This document shows positions 28,996-37,014 of a stretch of 64,000 nucleotides of DNA, one piece after another. Position 1 is the first letter of the stretch, and each line of letters begins with the position of its first letter. The stretch is taken from contig CACDEB010000002.1 in the NCBI GenBank assembly GCA_902551755.1, positions 235,129 to 299,128 of the forward strand, in the 5' to 3' direction. The notes under the pieces were generated by a model that was given only the letters and a program-made list of their open reading frames with translations, had not been told where the DNA came from and did not search any database. Both the position numbers and the translations under genes were made by a program. The DNA comes from an uncultured Pelagibacteraceae bacterium. GTDB lineage: Bacteria > Pseudomonadota > Alphaproteobacteria > Pelagibacterales > Pelagibacteraceae.

Positions 28996-29114
28996 TTCAA
29001 ATTAATATTATTATTCTTAATCTTTAACAACAAAAATCTATATCAATTTTCGTCCGATTTGAGTTGGATAACTTATCAACTAGTAAATTTAAGCCAATTA
29101 CATATACTAGGAAA

Positions 29115-29516
29115 ATGGACCTTAAAATTTTAAGAATGGCCTCTGATACAAAATCCCAAAAAAAAATATCAGATTTTACACACAACTCTAAAGCTAAAAA
29201 TCCCTTATGCGGAGATGAGATCCAATTATTTTTTAAGGTAAATAAAGGAAAAATTACCAAAGTTTCATATCAAGGTAAAAATTGTGTTTACTGCCAAGCC
29301 TCTGCAAATTTGTTGTCAAGTAATTCAAATGGAAAAAAAGTTGAAGAAATGATTGAAGTTTGTGATTGTGCAAATGAATTTTTTAAAAACAAAGGTGACT
29401 TACCCAATAATTTAAAAAAATATAAGGAATTAATAAGCTCAAAAAATATTAGTAGAAAAGAATGTATACTTCTACCTTTCAATGCTTTAAAGAAAGGACT
29501 AATTAATGGAAACTAA
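29115..29516 (+). CDS. Fe-S cluster scaffold-like protein (SufU/IscU type)
   Basis: The 133-residue protein has the three cysteines and Asp of a SufU/IscU scaffold: Cys32 and Asp34 (NPLCGDEIQ), Cys57 (KNCVYCQAS), and Cys117 (RKECILLP). The C32-to-C57 distance of 25 equals that of SufU and the following 60 is close to 62. Extra cysteines lie at 60, 83 and 85. It stands alone, without suf or isc genes, so it may be a specialised or zinc-dependent scaffold. ATG 29115 is preferred over a TTG at 29064. It overlaps the HPP gene by 11 bases. Confidence 0.75.
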   Translation: MDLKILRMASDTKSQKKISDFTHNSKAKNPLCGDEIQLFFKVNKGKITKVSYQGKNCVYCQASANLLSSNSNGKKVEEMIEVCDCANEFFKNKGDLPNNLKKYKELISSKNISRKECILLPFNALKKGLINGN

Positions 29517-29970
29517 AAAAATTATCAACAATTCTATAGCTGGTCTTTTTTCAGCTATTACAATCGGTGTATTAACACTGCTTACTTATAAGACTGATTA
29601 TGGACTCTTTCTAGTAGCTTCATTTGGTTCAACAATGGTATTGTTATACGGTTATCCAGAAAGTCCTTTTGCACTCCCCAAAAACATTTTTTTTGGTCAT
29701 CTAGTAACTGCCACTGTAGGAGTAATTGCTTTAACGTTTATTCCTCTACCAGAATATATTTTAATTCCCATAGCAGTTGGTCTTGGGGTTTTTTTTATGA
29801 TCATGTTAAATGTTACTCATCCTCCAGCTGGAGGCAATCCGATAATTGTTATAATAGGATCTGCCTCATTTGATTACTTGTTAAGCCCTGTCATCACTGG
29901 CTCTGTGATTATTATAATTTTTGGGGTTGTATTAAACAAATTTATACTCAAAAAAAACTATCCAAAATAA
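29506..29970 (+). CDS. HPP family membrane protein
   Basis: The 154-residue protein has four or five hydrophobic segments and the family signature NVTHPPAGGNPIIVIIGS near residues 102-119 (the His-Pro-Pro that names the family), with SFGSTMVLLYGYPESPFALPKN near 34-55. HPP proteins of cyanobacteria and chloroplasts transport nitrite, but bacterial members without that context are not characterised. It overlaps the Fe-S scaffold-like gene by 11 bases, so the two are probably translated together. Confidence 0.8.
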   Translation: METKKIINNSIAGLFSAITIGVLTLLTYKTDYGLFLVASFGSTMVLLYGYPESPFALPKNIFFGHLVTATVGVIALTFIPLPEYILIPIAVGLGVFFMIMLNVTHPPAGGNPIIVIIGSASFDYLLSPVITGSVIIIIFGVVLNKFILKKNYPK

Positions 29971-30046
29971 ACACTATTTATTTGCTAGACGCTTAATTAT
30001 TGTGCTACAGTCTGTCTTATAAATTCAAGATAATTGCTTTTATAAA

Positions 30047-30062
30047 TTAACAGGAGAAAAAA
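30047..30062 (+). promoter_or_regulatory. Strong Shine-Dalgarno of formate dehydrogenase
   Basis: AACAGGAGAAAAAA lies directly before the ATG at 30063, with AGGAG 6-7 bases from the start. Such clear ribosome sites are rare in this window and fix the start. The 92 base spacer upstream is the probable promoter region, without a clear box pair. Confidence 0.6.
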
Positions 30063-31262
30063 ATGAAAATTTTATGTGTTTTATATGATGACCCAAAAGG
30101 TGGAATGCCAAAATCATATCCATTGAGCGACTTACCAAAACTTGAAAAATATCCTGACGGAATGACATTACCTTCTCCTAAAGGAAGAGACTTTACGCCT
30201 GGTCAATTACTTGGATGTGTATCAGGAGAGCTGGGACTTAGAAAATTTTTAGAGAGCAATGGTCATGAATTTGTTGTTACTAATAGTAAAGATGGTGATG
30301 GATGTGAAGCAGACAAACATATAATTGATGCGGACATCGTAATTTCTCAACCTTTTTTTCCGTATTACTTAACTAAAGAGAGAATATCTAAAGCAAAAAA
30401 TTTAAAAATGGCAATTACTGCTGGTATAGGATCTGATCACGTCGACTTGCAAGCTGCAATGGATAATAAAATTGATGTTGTTGAAGTTACTTTTTGTAAC
30501 TCAAGATCTGTAGCTGAACATATTGTGATGATGATTGTATCAATGGTTAGAGATTACCATAATCAACATAGAATCGTTAATGAAGGTGGATGGAATATAG
30601 CTGATGCTGTTCATAGAAGTTATGATGTCGAGGGAATGCATATTGGTACAGTTGCTGCTGGAAGAATAGGTCTTGATGCTTTAAGAAAAATGAAACCTTT
30701 TGATGTACATTTACATTACTTTGACAGACATAAATTGCCTGACAGTGTAGAAAAAGAATTAAATTTAACTTTTCATGAGTCTGTAGAGTCAATGGTGAAA
30801 GTTTGTGACGTAGTTACTATTAACTGTCCTTTGCACCCTGAAACTGAAAACTTATTTGATAAAAAAATGATAAGTAAAATGAAAAAAGGCGCCTACATAG
30901 TTAATACTGCCAGAGGAAAAATTTGTAACAAAAACGATATAGCAGATGCATTAAAATCTGGTCAGTTAAGTGGATATGCTGGAGATGTATGGTTTCCGCA
31001 ACCCGCTCCAAATGACCATGTATGGAGATCAATGCCTAACCATGGAATGACTCCACACACATCAGGAACTTCGCTTTCTGCCCAAGCAAGATATGCAGAT
31101 GGTGTAAGAGAAATATTAGAATGCTTCTTCGATAAAAAACCAATAAGAGATCAATACCTTATTGTAAAAGATGGCCAATTGGCTGGAATGGGTGCACACT
31201 CTTACAGTAAAGGTTCAGCAACAAGTGGTTCTGAGGAGGCCGCTAAATATAAGAAAAAATAA
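30063..31262 (+). CDS. fdh: NAD-dependent formate dehydrogenase
   Basis: The 399-residue D-2-hydroxyacid dehydrogenase oxidises formate to CO2 with NAD+. It aligns without shift to the Pseudomonas sp. 101 enzyme: Pro97-Phe98, Ile122, Asn146, GTVAAGRIG near 195-203, Asp221-Arg222 (NAD over NADP), Arg284, Asp308, Gln313 and His332 are all in their expected places, as is GMGAHSYSKGSATSGSEEAAK at the end. It is soluble and metal-free. A small membrane ORF follows. It completes C1 oxidation of formate, consistent with one-carbon metabolism of SAR11. Confidence 0.95.
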   Translation: MKILCVLYDDPKGGMPKSYPLSDLPKLEKYPDGMTLPSPKGRDFTPGQLLGCVSGELGLRKFLESNGHEFVVTNSKDGDGCEADKHIIDADIVISQPFFPYYLTKERISKAKNLKMAITAGIGSDHVDLQAAMDNKIDVVEVTFCNSRSVAEHIVMMIVSMVRDYHNQHRIVNEGGWNIADAVHRSYDVEGMHIGTVAAGRIGLDALRKMKPFDVHLHYFDRHKLPDSVEKELNLTFHESVESMVKVCDVVTINCPLHPETENLFDKKMISKMKKGAYIVNTARGKICNKNDIADALKSGQLSGYAGDVWFPQPAPNDHVWRSMPNHGMTPHTSGTSLSAQARYADGVREILECFFDKKPIRDQYLIVKDGQLAGMGAHSYSKGSATSGSEEAAKYKKK

Positions 31263-31264
31263 AA

Positions 31265-31432
31265 TTGAAAATAAAGAAATTTTTAAGACCTTTTATTTTA
31301 ACTTATCTTTTCTTAAGTGTTGCAATAAGTTTCTACCCCTCATTTAATTTTTATTCTTTTGAAGGACAATCTATAGTTATTGCTGTATCTACCTTTAATG
31401 GAATTTTAGGTTTATATATAAAAAAAATTTAA
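31265..31432 (+). CDS. Small two-helix membrane protein (55 residues)
   Basis: A 55-codon frame follows fdh after 2 bases, starts at TTG and ends at a TAA at 31430-31432. It has a basic start (KIKKFLRPF) and two hydrophobic stretches at about residues 10-22 and 35-50 with a Phe/Tyr/Ser link. No strong ribosome site is seen. It could be a translated small membrane protein or a chance frame in an unusually long gap; I favour real because the gap would otherwise be empty and the hydrophobic pattern is coherent. Confidence 0.4.
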   Translation: MKIKKFLRPFILTYLFLSVAISFYPSFNFYSFEGQSIVIAVSTFNGILGLYIKKI

Positions 31433-31439
31433 TTTTGAT

Positions 31440-32135
31440 ATGCAGATAAATTATTCTAATTTTCTTGAATTTATTGTTTCCAATAGATGGAAATCAAAAT
31501 CACAAATTTCCCAAGATTTGTTTGTTTTATATTTTACTCAACAAAAGAAAGATGGTTATTTTATTGAAATCGGTGCTTGTGATGGGAAACATTTAAGCAA
31601 TACCTTTGCGCTAGAAAAAAAAGGTTGGACAGGGATAATTTGTGAGCCTTCAAGGTTTTGGCATCAAAAGATGAAAAACAGAAAAAGTATCTTATCTAAA
31701 AAAGCTGTTTTTAGTGAAAGTGGAAAAAAATTAATATTTAATGAAGTCCCAAAATATCCGGAATTATCCGGGTATAATGATTACTTGGAAAATGACAATA
31801 ATAGTAAATTGAGAAAAGATTTTACTAGTTATGAAGTGGAAACAATTTCTTTAAATGATTTAATTAAAAAACATTTAGACAAAAAACAAATTGATTATAT
31901 ATCGATTGACACAGAGGGAAGTGAATTTGAAATTTTAAAAAATTTTGATTTTAAAAAACAGCAGGTTGAAATATTTACAATTGAGCATAATTTTTTAGAA
32001 GAAAAAAGAGCCAAAATTTTCAAAATAATGACTGAAAATAATTATAAAAGAGTTTTTGAAACCTTAAGTCATTGGGATGATTGGTATGTTAAAAAAGATA
32101 ATACAGTTTTAAAATCTATGATAGATTATAAATGA
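31440..32135 (+). CDS. FkbM-family methyltransferase
   Basis: The 231-residue protein has the SAM-binding YFIEIGACDGKHLSNT near residues 40-55, WTGIICEPS near 63-71, and IDYISIDTEGSEFEILKNF near 146-164, the characteristic FkbM triad. Family members O-methylate sugars or other groups, often in surface polysaccharide synthesis. Start ATG 31440. Neighbours are fdh and selO, so no surface-sugar context. Substrate unknown. Confidence 0.82.
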   Translation: MQINYSNFLEFIVSNRWKSKSQISQDLFVLYFTQQKKDGYFIEIGACDGKHLSNTFALEKKGWTGIICEPSRFWHQKMKNRKSILSKKAVFSESGKKLIFNEVPKYPELSGYNDYLENDNNSKLRKDFTSYEVETISLNDLIKKHLDKKQIDYISIDTEGSEFEILKNFDFKKQQVEIFTIEHNFLEEKRAKIFKIMTENNYKRVFETLSHWDDWYVKKDNTVLKSMIDYK

Positions 32136-32138
32136 AAT

Positions 32139-33584
32139 ATGTCTGACAAAAATAAAATCGGATGGAATTTTGATAATTCATATTCAAATTTACCGAAATC
32201 TTTTATCTACCAGATATCACCTGTTCCAGTAAAACAACCAGAGTTAGTAATTTTAAATTATGGTCTAGCTGATAAAATGGGTTTGGATTTTTCGAATATT
32301 GATAATAAAGAACTAGCAAAAATATTTTCTGGAAATTCTTTACCTGAGGGAGCCAAATCTATAGCTCAAGCATATGCAGGTCACCAGTTTGGTCATTTTA
32401 CAATGTTGGGTGATGGTCGAGCAGTTTTACTTGGTGAACATATATCTAAAAGTAATCAAAGACTTGATATTCAGTTTAAGGGATCAGGTCAGACACCTTT
32501 TTCAAGAAAAGGAGACGGAAGAGCTGCATTAGGTCCAATGTTAAGAGAATATTTAATTAGTGAAGCTATGCACTCATTAAACATACCGACGACTAGAAGT
32601 TTAGCAGTTGTGAAAACTGGAGAAAATGTAATTAGAGAAAAACCATTGCAGGGTGCAATATTAACAAGGGTTGCATCAAGTCATATTAGAGTTGGAACCT
32701 TTCAATTTATTAGAACAAGAGAAAATTTAAATGAACTCAATACTTTAGTTAATTACACAATTAAAAGACACTATTCTGAAATATCAAAATCAAAAAATAA
32801 TGCTTACGACTTACTCAGTAAATTAATTGATAAGCAGATTGAACTAGTAGTCAATTGGATGCGTGTAGGATTTATTCACGGAGTAATGAATACTGATAAC
32901 ATGGCGATTTCAGGTGAAACGATAGATTATGGTCCGTGTGCCTTTATGGATAGTTATAATTTAGACACTTGTTTCAGTTCTATTGATCATATGGGAAGAT
33001 ATGCATATGGAAATCAGCCAGCTATCACTAAATGGAATTTGGCTAGATTTGCTGAATGTTTACTAACTTTGATTAACCCAAATAAAGATGATGCTCTAAA
33101 AATGGCAACAGAACTTATCGATAAATTCGATAAAATTTATGAGGAAAAATGGTTTAATATGATGAAAAGTAAGTTAGGTCTAATTGGTGACGATAAGGAA
33201 GATAATCTAATTATTTTTGAATTATTAGAAATTATGAAAAAGCAAGAATTAGATTATACAAACACTTTTTTATTTTTAATGGACCATGAAACAAATGATA
33301 AAAAAAGTTATCAAAATGAAGAATTTGATAATTGGAAGATGAAATGGCAGAAAAGATTAACTAAAGATAGCAAAAATTTAATGGAACTAAATAATCCTGT
33401 AATAATTCCTCGAAATCATAACGTTGAAAATGTTTTAAAATCAGCTGAAAATAATGATCTGACACCATTTAATGATTTGCTTCAAGCTCTGAAAAATCCA
33501 TACACAAATCAAAAGGTTTTATCTAAATATCAGTCTCCACCACTCGAAAAGGACGAAAAATACCAAACATTTTGTGGCACCTAA
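32139..33584 (+). CDS. selO: Protein adenylyltransferase SelO (YdiU family)
   Basis: SelO is a pseudokinase that moves AMP from ATP to Ser/Thr/Tyr of target proteins and responds to redox stress. The 481-residue protein has AYAGHQFGHFTMLGDGRA near residues 80-97, LDIQFKGSGQTPFSRKGDGRAALGPMLRE and IHGVMNTDNMAISGETIDYGPCAFMD with the catalytic DN and DYG motifs. The C-terminus ends FCGT, a Cys at the position where some eukaryotic homologues carry selenocysteine. In E. coli glutaredoxin is one target; a glutaredoxin gene is at 55.1 kb. Confidence 0.94.
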   Translation: MSDKNKIGWNFDNSYSNLPKSFIYQISPVPVKQPELVILNYGLADKMGLDFSNIDNKELAKIFSGNSLPEGAKSIAQAYAGHQFGHFTMLGDGRAVLLGEHISKSNQRLDIQFKGSGQTPFSRKGDGRAALGPMLREYLISEAMHSLNIPTTRSLAVVKTGENVIREKPLQGAILTRVASSHIRVGTFQFIRTRENLNELNTLVNYTIKRHYSEISKSKNNAYDLLSKLIDKQIELVVNWMRVGFIHGVMNTDNMAISGETIDYGPCAFMDSYNLDTCFSSIDHMGRYAYGNQPAITKWNLARFAECLLTLINPNKDDALKMATELIDKFDKIYEEKWFNMMKSKLGLIGDDKEDNLIIFELLEIMKKQELDYTNTFLFLMDHETNDKKSYQNEEFDNWKMKWQKRLTKDSKNLMELNNPVIIPRNHNVENVLKSAENNDLTPFNDLLQALKNPYTNQKVLSKYQSPPLEKDEKYQTFCGT

Positions 33585-33590
33585 ATTTTA

Positions 33591-34112
33591 TTATTTGTAA
33601 GCAATTACATTTAGGCTTATAGGAACCCCATGAAAAGAAAGTTCGCTTGTATCATTAAATAATGAAAATGACTTTACCCTTTCTATTTTTTTAAAACCTG
33701 CATCTTTCAAAAAATATTCCATCAATAGCATATTCCAACCAAAATAATGATAATCAAATTCATCTACTTGTCCACCAAACATCATTCTCATTACTTCATA
33801 TTTTATTTTTAAAGGTGCTTTGGGATCCAAAAATAACCTGCATAAGATATCCATATCAGGTACAGATACATAAAATTTACCCCCATCTTTAAGTACTCTG
33901 TGTATGCCTTTTAGAGTTTTTTGAACATCATTATTGTCAATATGCTCTACAGTATGGCTAGCATAAATCTCCTCTATCGATCCATCATCAAACTGAGATA
34001 GATCTGTAATATCGCCAACAAGATCTACGTGCTTTTCTCTACCATCATTTTTTTGGATATTTAAAATTTTCCAACCCTCTTTTTTTTCCATTCCTCCTAT
34101 ATGTAATTTCAT
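33591..34112 (-). CDS. Class I SAM-dependent methyltransferase-like protein
   Basis: The 173-residue protein lacks a full glycine-rich motif I, but has HVDLVGDITDLSQFDDGSIEEIYASHTVEHI, the Asp-rich and VEHI segments of the type 11 family, then RVLKDGGKFYVSVPD. The first strand is shortened to LHIGGMEKKEGWKILNI. Such short predicted methyltransferases often occur in sugar or cell-surface genes. It ends 6 bases from the convergent selO stop and lies 7 bases after the FAD oxidoreductase gene, so that pair may be one unit. Substrate unknown. Confidence 0.72.
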   Translation of the reverse strand: MKLHIGGMEKKEGWKILNIQKNDGREKHVDLVGDITDLSQFDDGSIEEIYASHTVEHIDNNDVQKTLKGIHRVLKDGGKFYVSVPDMDILCRLFLDPKAPLKIKYEVMRMMFGGQVDEFDYHYFGWNMLLMEYFLKDAGFKKIERVKSFSLFNDTSELSFHGVPISLNVIAYK

Positions 34113-34119
34113 AAATTAA

Positions 34120-35223
34120 TTAAAGTACGTATGGTTCTGGTCTAGCTTTTTTACCTAAAACTCTTTCAACTGCCATATTTGAAATATCGATTGATTGGTA
34201 AGCTCCAGTAGTAATTAACTCTGTTAAAGCTCTTCCTATCCCGGGAGCTTGCATCAATCCTCTTCCTGTAAATCCAGTGGCCAGATAAACATTTTCAAAT
34301 TTTGGGTGCTTACCAACCACAGCATTATTATCTAATCTATTGCAATCATAGTATCCAGCCCAACCACCTGTTAGTTTTAATTCTTCAAATATTGGAACTC
34401 TTTGAGCAAGAGCTGGCCAAACTAATTCCTCAAAATCATCCCATGCAGGTTCAAGATCTTTTGCATCAAAAACAGATTTGGGAGATCCTGCAAGATACTC
34501 TTTTCCCTCTGGTCGCCAATAAACTCCGGTAGTTAAGTCTCCAGTCAAAGGCATCTCGGGAATATGTTTGGGACACTTCACTCTAAAGACAGTGTGTTTT
34601 TGTGGCTCGACTGGAATATCTTCCAACAATTCTTTTGTCCAACATCCAGCCGCTGATACAATGGTATTAGCCTTTATCTCTGATAAAGATTTTACTTCAC
34701 CTTTTATAAATTCAGCGCCTAGCTCGATTGCTTTACTTTTGAGTGCTCCGTGAAACATAAATGGATCAATCCAGCCTTCACTTTTGTTATCTGTAAAAGT
34801 TGCTGTTTCAATGCCTTCATTATTTATATAAGGGAAGTATTGTTTTAGATCAGAACCTTTTATATTTTTTGTCCCTGCATCGCATGCCTTGTGATTTTCA
34901 AGAGCTTTATATTGTTCTTCAGCATGTTCTGCTCCAAACATAAGCAAATATCCATTAGGCACCATGCTAGCAGTAGGTTTAGGATTTTTTTTTGTTTTTA
35001 AAAGTTCTGGTATTTGGAAAATAAATTCTCTAGCAAATTTCCCCAAAAGAATATTTTCTGTTTGAAAAAATTGTCTTCTGAAACCGCCTAATGATAAAGG
35101 AAAAGATGCTGTTCTATATGTTGGATCTCTTTCAATAACTTTTACTTTTCTTCCCTCTTTTGACAAGAAATAAGCTGTTGCAGCTCCTATTATACCACCA
35201 CCAACTATAACAACATCATCCAT
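34120..35223 (-). CDS. FAD-dependent amine/amino-acid oxidoreductase (DAO family)
   Basis: The 367-residue flavoprotein begins VVIVGGGIIGAATAYFLSKEG (Rossmann FAD site, residues 4-24) and ends with a second FAD element in NVYLATGFTGRGLMQAPGIGRALTELI. The plan resembles sarcosine oxidase, glycine oxidase and FOXRED1. The substrate is probably a secondary or methylated amine, but the sequence does not tell which. It is 1 base from the tspO stop and shares its orientation with the methyltransferase. Confidence 0.82.
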   Translation of the reverse strand: MDDVVIVGGGIIGAATAYFLSKEGRKVKVIERDPTYRTASFPLSLGGFRRQFFQTENILLGKFAREFIFQIPELLKTKKNPKPTASMVPNGYLLMFGAEHAEEQYKALENHKACDAGTKNIKGSDLKQYFPYINNEGIETATFTDNKSEGWIDPFMFHGALKSKAIELGAEFIKGEVKSLSEIKANTIVSAAGCWTKELLEDIPVEPQKHTVFRVKCPKHIPEMPLTGDLTTGVYWRPEGKEYLAGSPKSVFDAKDLEPAWDDFEELVWPALAQRVPIFEELKLTGGWAGYYDCNRLDNNAVVGKHPKFENVYLATGFTGRGLMQAPGIGRALTELITTGAYQSIDISNMAVERVLGKKARPEPYVL

Positions 35224-35224
35224 A

Positions 35225-35707
35225 TTAATTTAATATTAACAAACTAAAATTTAGAACTAATGCATAACAACTCCAAAGTAAATAAGGAATCATTAAATAA
35301 TAACTTACTTTGTTTATATCTTTATATTTTAAAATTAAAACTATTATGAAAAAAATAATTACTAGTAAATTTATAAGAGCAAAAAGAATATTGTGAAAAA
35401 CAAAAAAAACTATACTCCAAGTTGTATTAAAGCATAGATGGATAAAATAAATTAAAACAAGATTTATATTTTTATAATTTTTATGCCACGCTGCCCATAT
35501 TGCTATAGTCATAAACAAATATAATGTAGTCCATACAGGGGCAAAGACCCAATCTGGTGGAGTTAGAAACGATTTATTTAAACTTGAGTACCATGGTTCT
35601 TTGTAAGAAATTGTCGCTACACTACCGATAAAAGACGCTGAATATGTTACTATTGCAAATAGAAGAAAAGATATAAATTTATTTTTAAGCATAATCGTAC
35701 TATACAT
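35225..35707 (-). CDS. tspO: TspO/MBR family tryptophan-rich protein
   Basis: TspO is a five-helix membrane protein that binds porphyrins and in Rhodobacter modulates photopigment genes. The 160-residue protein has five hydrophobic segments, with YKEPWYSSLNKSFLTPPDWVFAPVWTTLYLFM near residues 34-65 and the aromatic-rich AIWAAWHK, both typical. The start may be ATG 35707 (preferred here) or 35692 (MLKNKFISF). The divergent SDR gene begins 9 bases away, so tspO may belong with the lipid/light-associated cassette at 35.7-40.2 kb. Confidence 0.9.
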   Translation of the reverse strand: MYSTIMLKNKFISFLLFAIVTYSASFIGSVATISYKEPWYSSLNKSFLTPPDWVFAPVWTTLYLFMTIAIWAAWHKNYKNINLVLIYFIHLCFNTTWSIVFFVFHNILFALINLLVIIFFIIVLILKYKDINKVSYYLMIPYLLWSCYALVLNFSLLILN

Positions 35708-35716
35708 CAATCTTAT

Positions 35717-36475
35717 ATGAATAATAAAACAATTTGGATTACAGGAGCTAGCAGTGGTATAGGAAAATCCTTAGCGCTAAAATTTGCTCAAGAAGGATGG
35801 AAAGTTGCTATTTCCGCAAGACGAGAAAATTTATTAGATGAAATATCTAAATCTAATGAAAATATTATTGCTTTTCCTCTTGACGTTACCGACAACGAAA
35901 AATGTAAAAGCGTATTCTCGCAAGTAAAAGAAAAGCTTGGAGAAGTTGATATTTCTGTTTTCTGCACAGGGATTCATGATCCAAAATCTGAAAAAACATT
36001 AAATCTTGAAAAAGTAAGAAAAATTATGGAAGTAAATTTTTTTGGAACAGTAAATTCAATAAATGCAGTTTATGAGTATTATAAAAGTAAAAAAATGGGT
36101 CAAATATCTATAGTTTCTTCTGTAGCAGGTTATAGAGGTCTTCCTGCAGCGGGAGCTTATTGTGCATCTAAATCAGCTTTATCTAGTTTTGCTGAAAGTT
36201 TATATTTTGACCTCAAGAGAAGTAACGTAAGAGTATCTCTTGTAAGTCCTGGATTTATCAAAACCCCTATGACAGATCAAAATGATTTTCCAATGCCAAT
36301 GATTAAATCACCTGAGTTTGCTGCAGAGCAAATGTTTAAGGGACTTACAAAAAGTAAAGGTTTTGAAATTCATTTTCCTAAGTCTTTCACAACAATTATG
36401 AAAGTTCTTAAGGTAATTCCAAACGGTTTATATTTTAAGATTCTTGAAAAAGGGATGAAGCGAATTAAAGATTAG
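35717..36475 (+). CDS. Short-chain dehydrogenase/reductase
   Basis: The 252-residue protein has the NAD(P) motif TGASSGIG near residues 8-15, and the catalytic SSVAGYRGLPAAGAYCASKSA region with Ser near 135 and YxxxK near 148-152. The end PGFIKTPMTDQNDFP is typical of SDR family C. It runs divergent from tspO and convergent on the DUF3833 lipoprotein gene, with a 4 base overlap of stops. In several proteobacteria an SDR of this kind travels with DUF1365, CFA and DUF3833 genes. Substrate unknown. Confidence 0.85.
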   Translation: MNNKTIWITGASSGIGKSLALKFAQEGWKVAISARRENLLDEISKSNENIIAFPLDVTDNEKCKSVFSQVKEKLGEVDISVFCTGIHDPKSEKTLNLEKVRKIMEVNFFGTVNSINAVYEYYKSKKMGQISIVSSVAGYRGLPAAGAYCASKSALSSFAESLYFDLKRSNVRVSLVSPGFIKTPMTDQNDFPMPMIKSPEFAAEQMFKGLTKSKGFEIHFPKSFTTIMKVLKVIPNGLYFKILEKGMKRIKD

Positions 36476-37014
36476 TCTCTCATAAAAAATACGGTAAGTT
36501 CTCCGACTTTAAATCCAAATTTAGTAAGCGTTGCACGATTAATTGCAACTTTTTCGTCTTGTTTGAATATCCAGTCATCAAATGAAATTTTGATATTTTT
36601 ATTTTTAAAAGGCACCATTAAATCGTATTTAAATTTAAAGACTGATCCGTATTGAACACCTGTAGCCTCTCCCACTACATCTGGAGCAGTACCAACATAG
36701 TTATTGTCATCAATTTTTTTTATTTTCCATGTTCTCTTTTGTTTTTCACCATCAGTCCAGTAAAAATCTTCATCTAAAAGGATAACATTATCTTTAAAGG
36801 ATCCAACTAAGTCTGCTTTAAATTGTCTTGTAACTTTGCCACTCCGGTCTTGTAAAATTCCCCATGCTTGAACTTTCCCATCAAAATATTCTTCAATTAA
36901 AAGGCTTGGTTTTGTATTTTTAAAATCCTCTGGTTTCATATTATTAGAACAGCTTGTAACTAAAGCTAAAGTAATTATCAACAAAATTGAATTTACTATT
37001 TTCATTTTTATCAT
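36472..37014 (-). CDS. DUF3833-type lipoprotein
   Basis: The 180-residue protein has a lipoprotein signal with lipobox VTSC, giving Cys22 as the lipidated residue, so a periplasmic lipid-anchored protein. The mature part, with YFDGKVQAWGILQDRSGKVTRQF, WTDGEKQKRTWKI, VVGEATGVQYGSVFKF and a terminal KVGELTVFF, is what DUF3833 members show. Function not known. It overlaps the CFA-type gene by 4 bases and is the last gene of the FAD-DUF1365-CFA-DUF3833 unit. Confidence 0.86.
   Translation of the reverse strand: MIKMKIVNSILLIITLALVTSCSNNMKPEDFKNTKPSLLIEEYFDGKVQAWGILQDRSGKVTRQFKADLVGSFKDNVILLDEDFYWTDGEKQKRTWKIKKIDDNNYVGTAPDVVGEATGVQYGSVFKFKYDLMVPFKNKNIKISFDDWIFKQDEKVAINRATLTKFGFKVGELTVFFMRD

Noticed and set aside
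29024..29260. Minus-strand 78-codon frame
   Set aside because: Shadow of the SufU-like gene; no recognisable protein pattern.
34302..34532. Plus-strand 76-codon frame
   Set aside because: Antisense to the FAD oxidoreductase, without family features.
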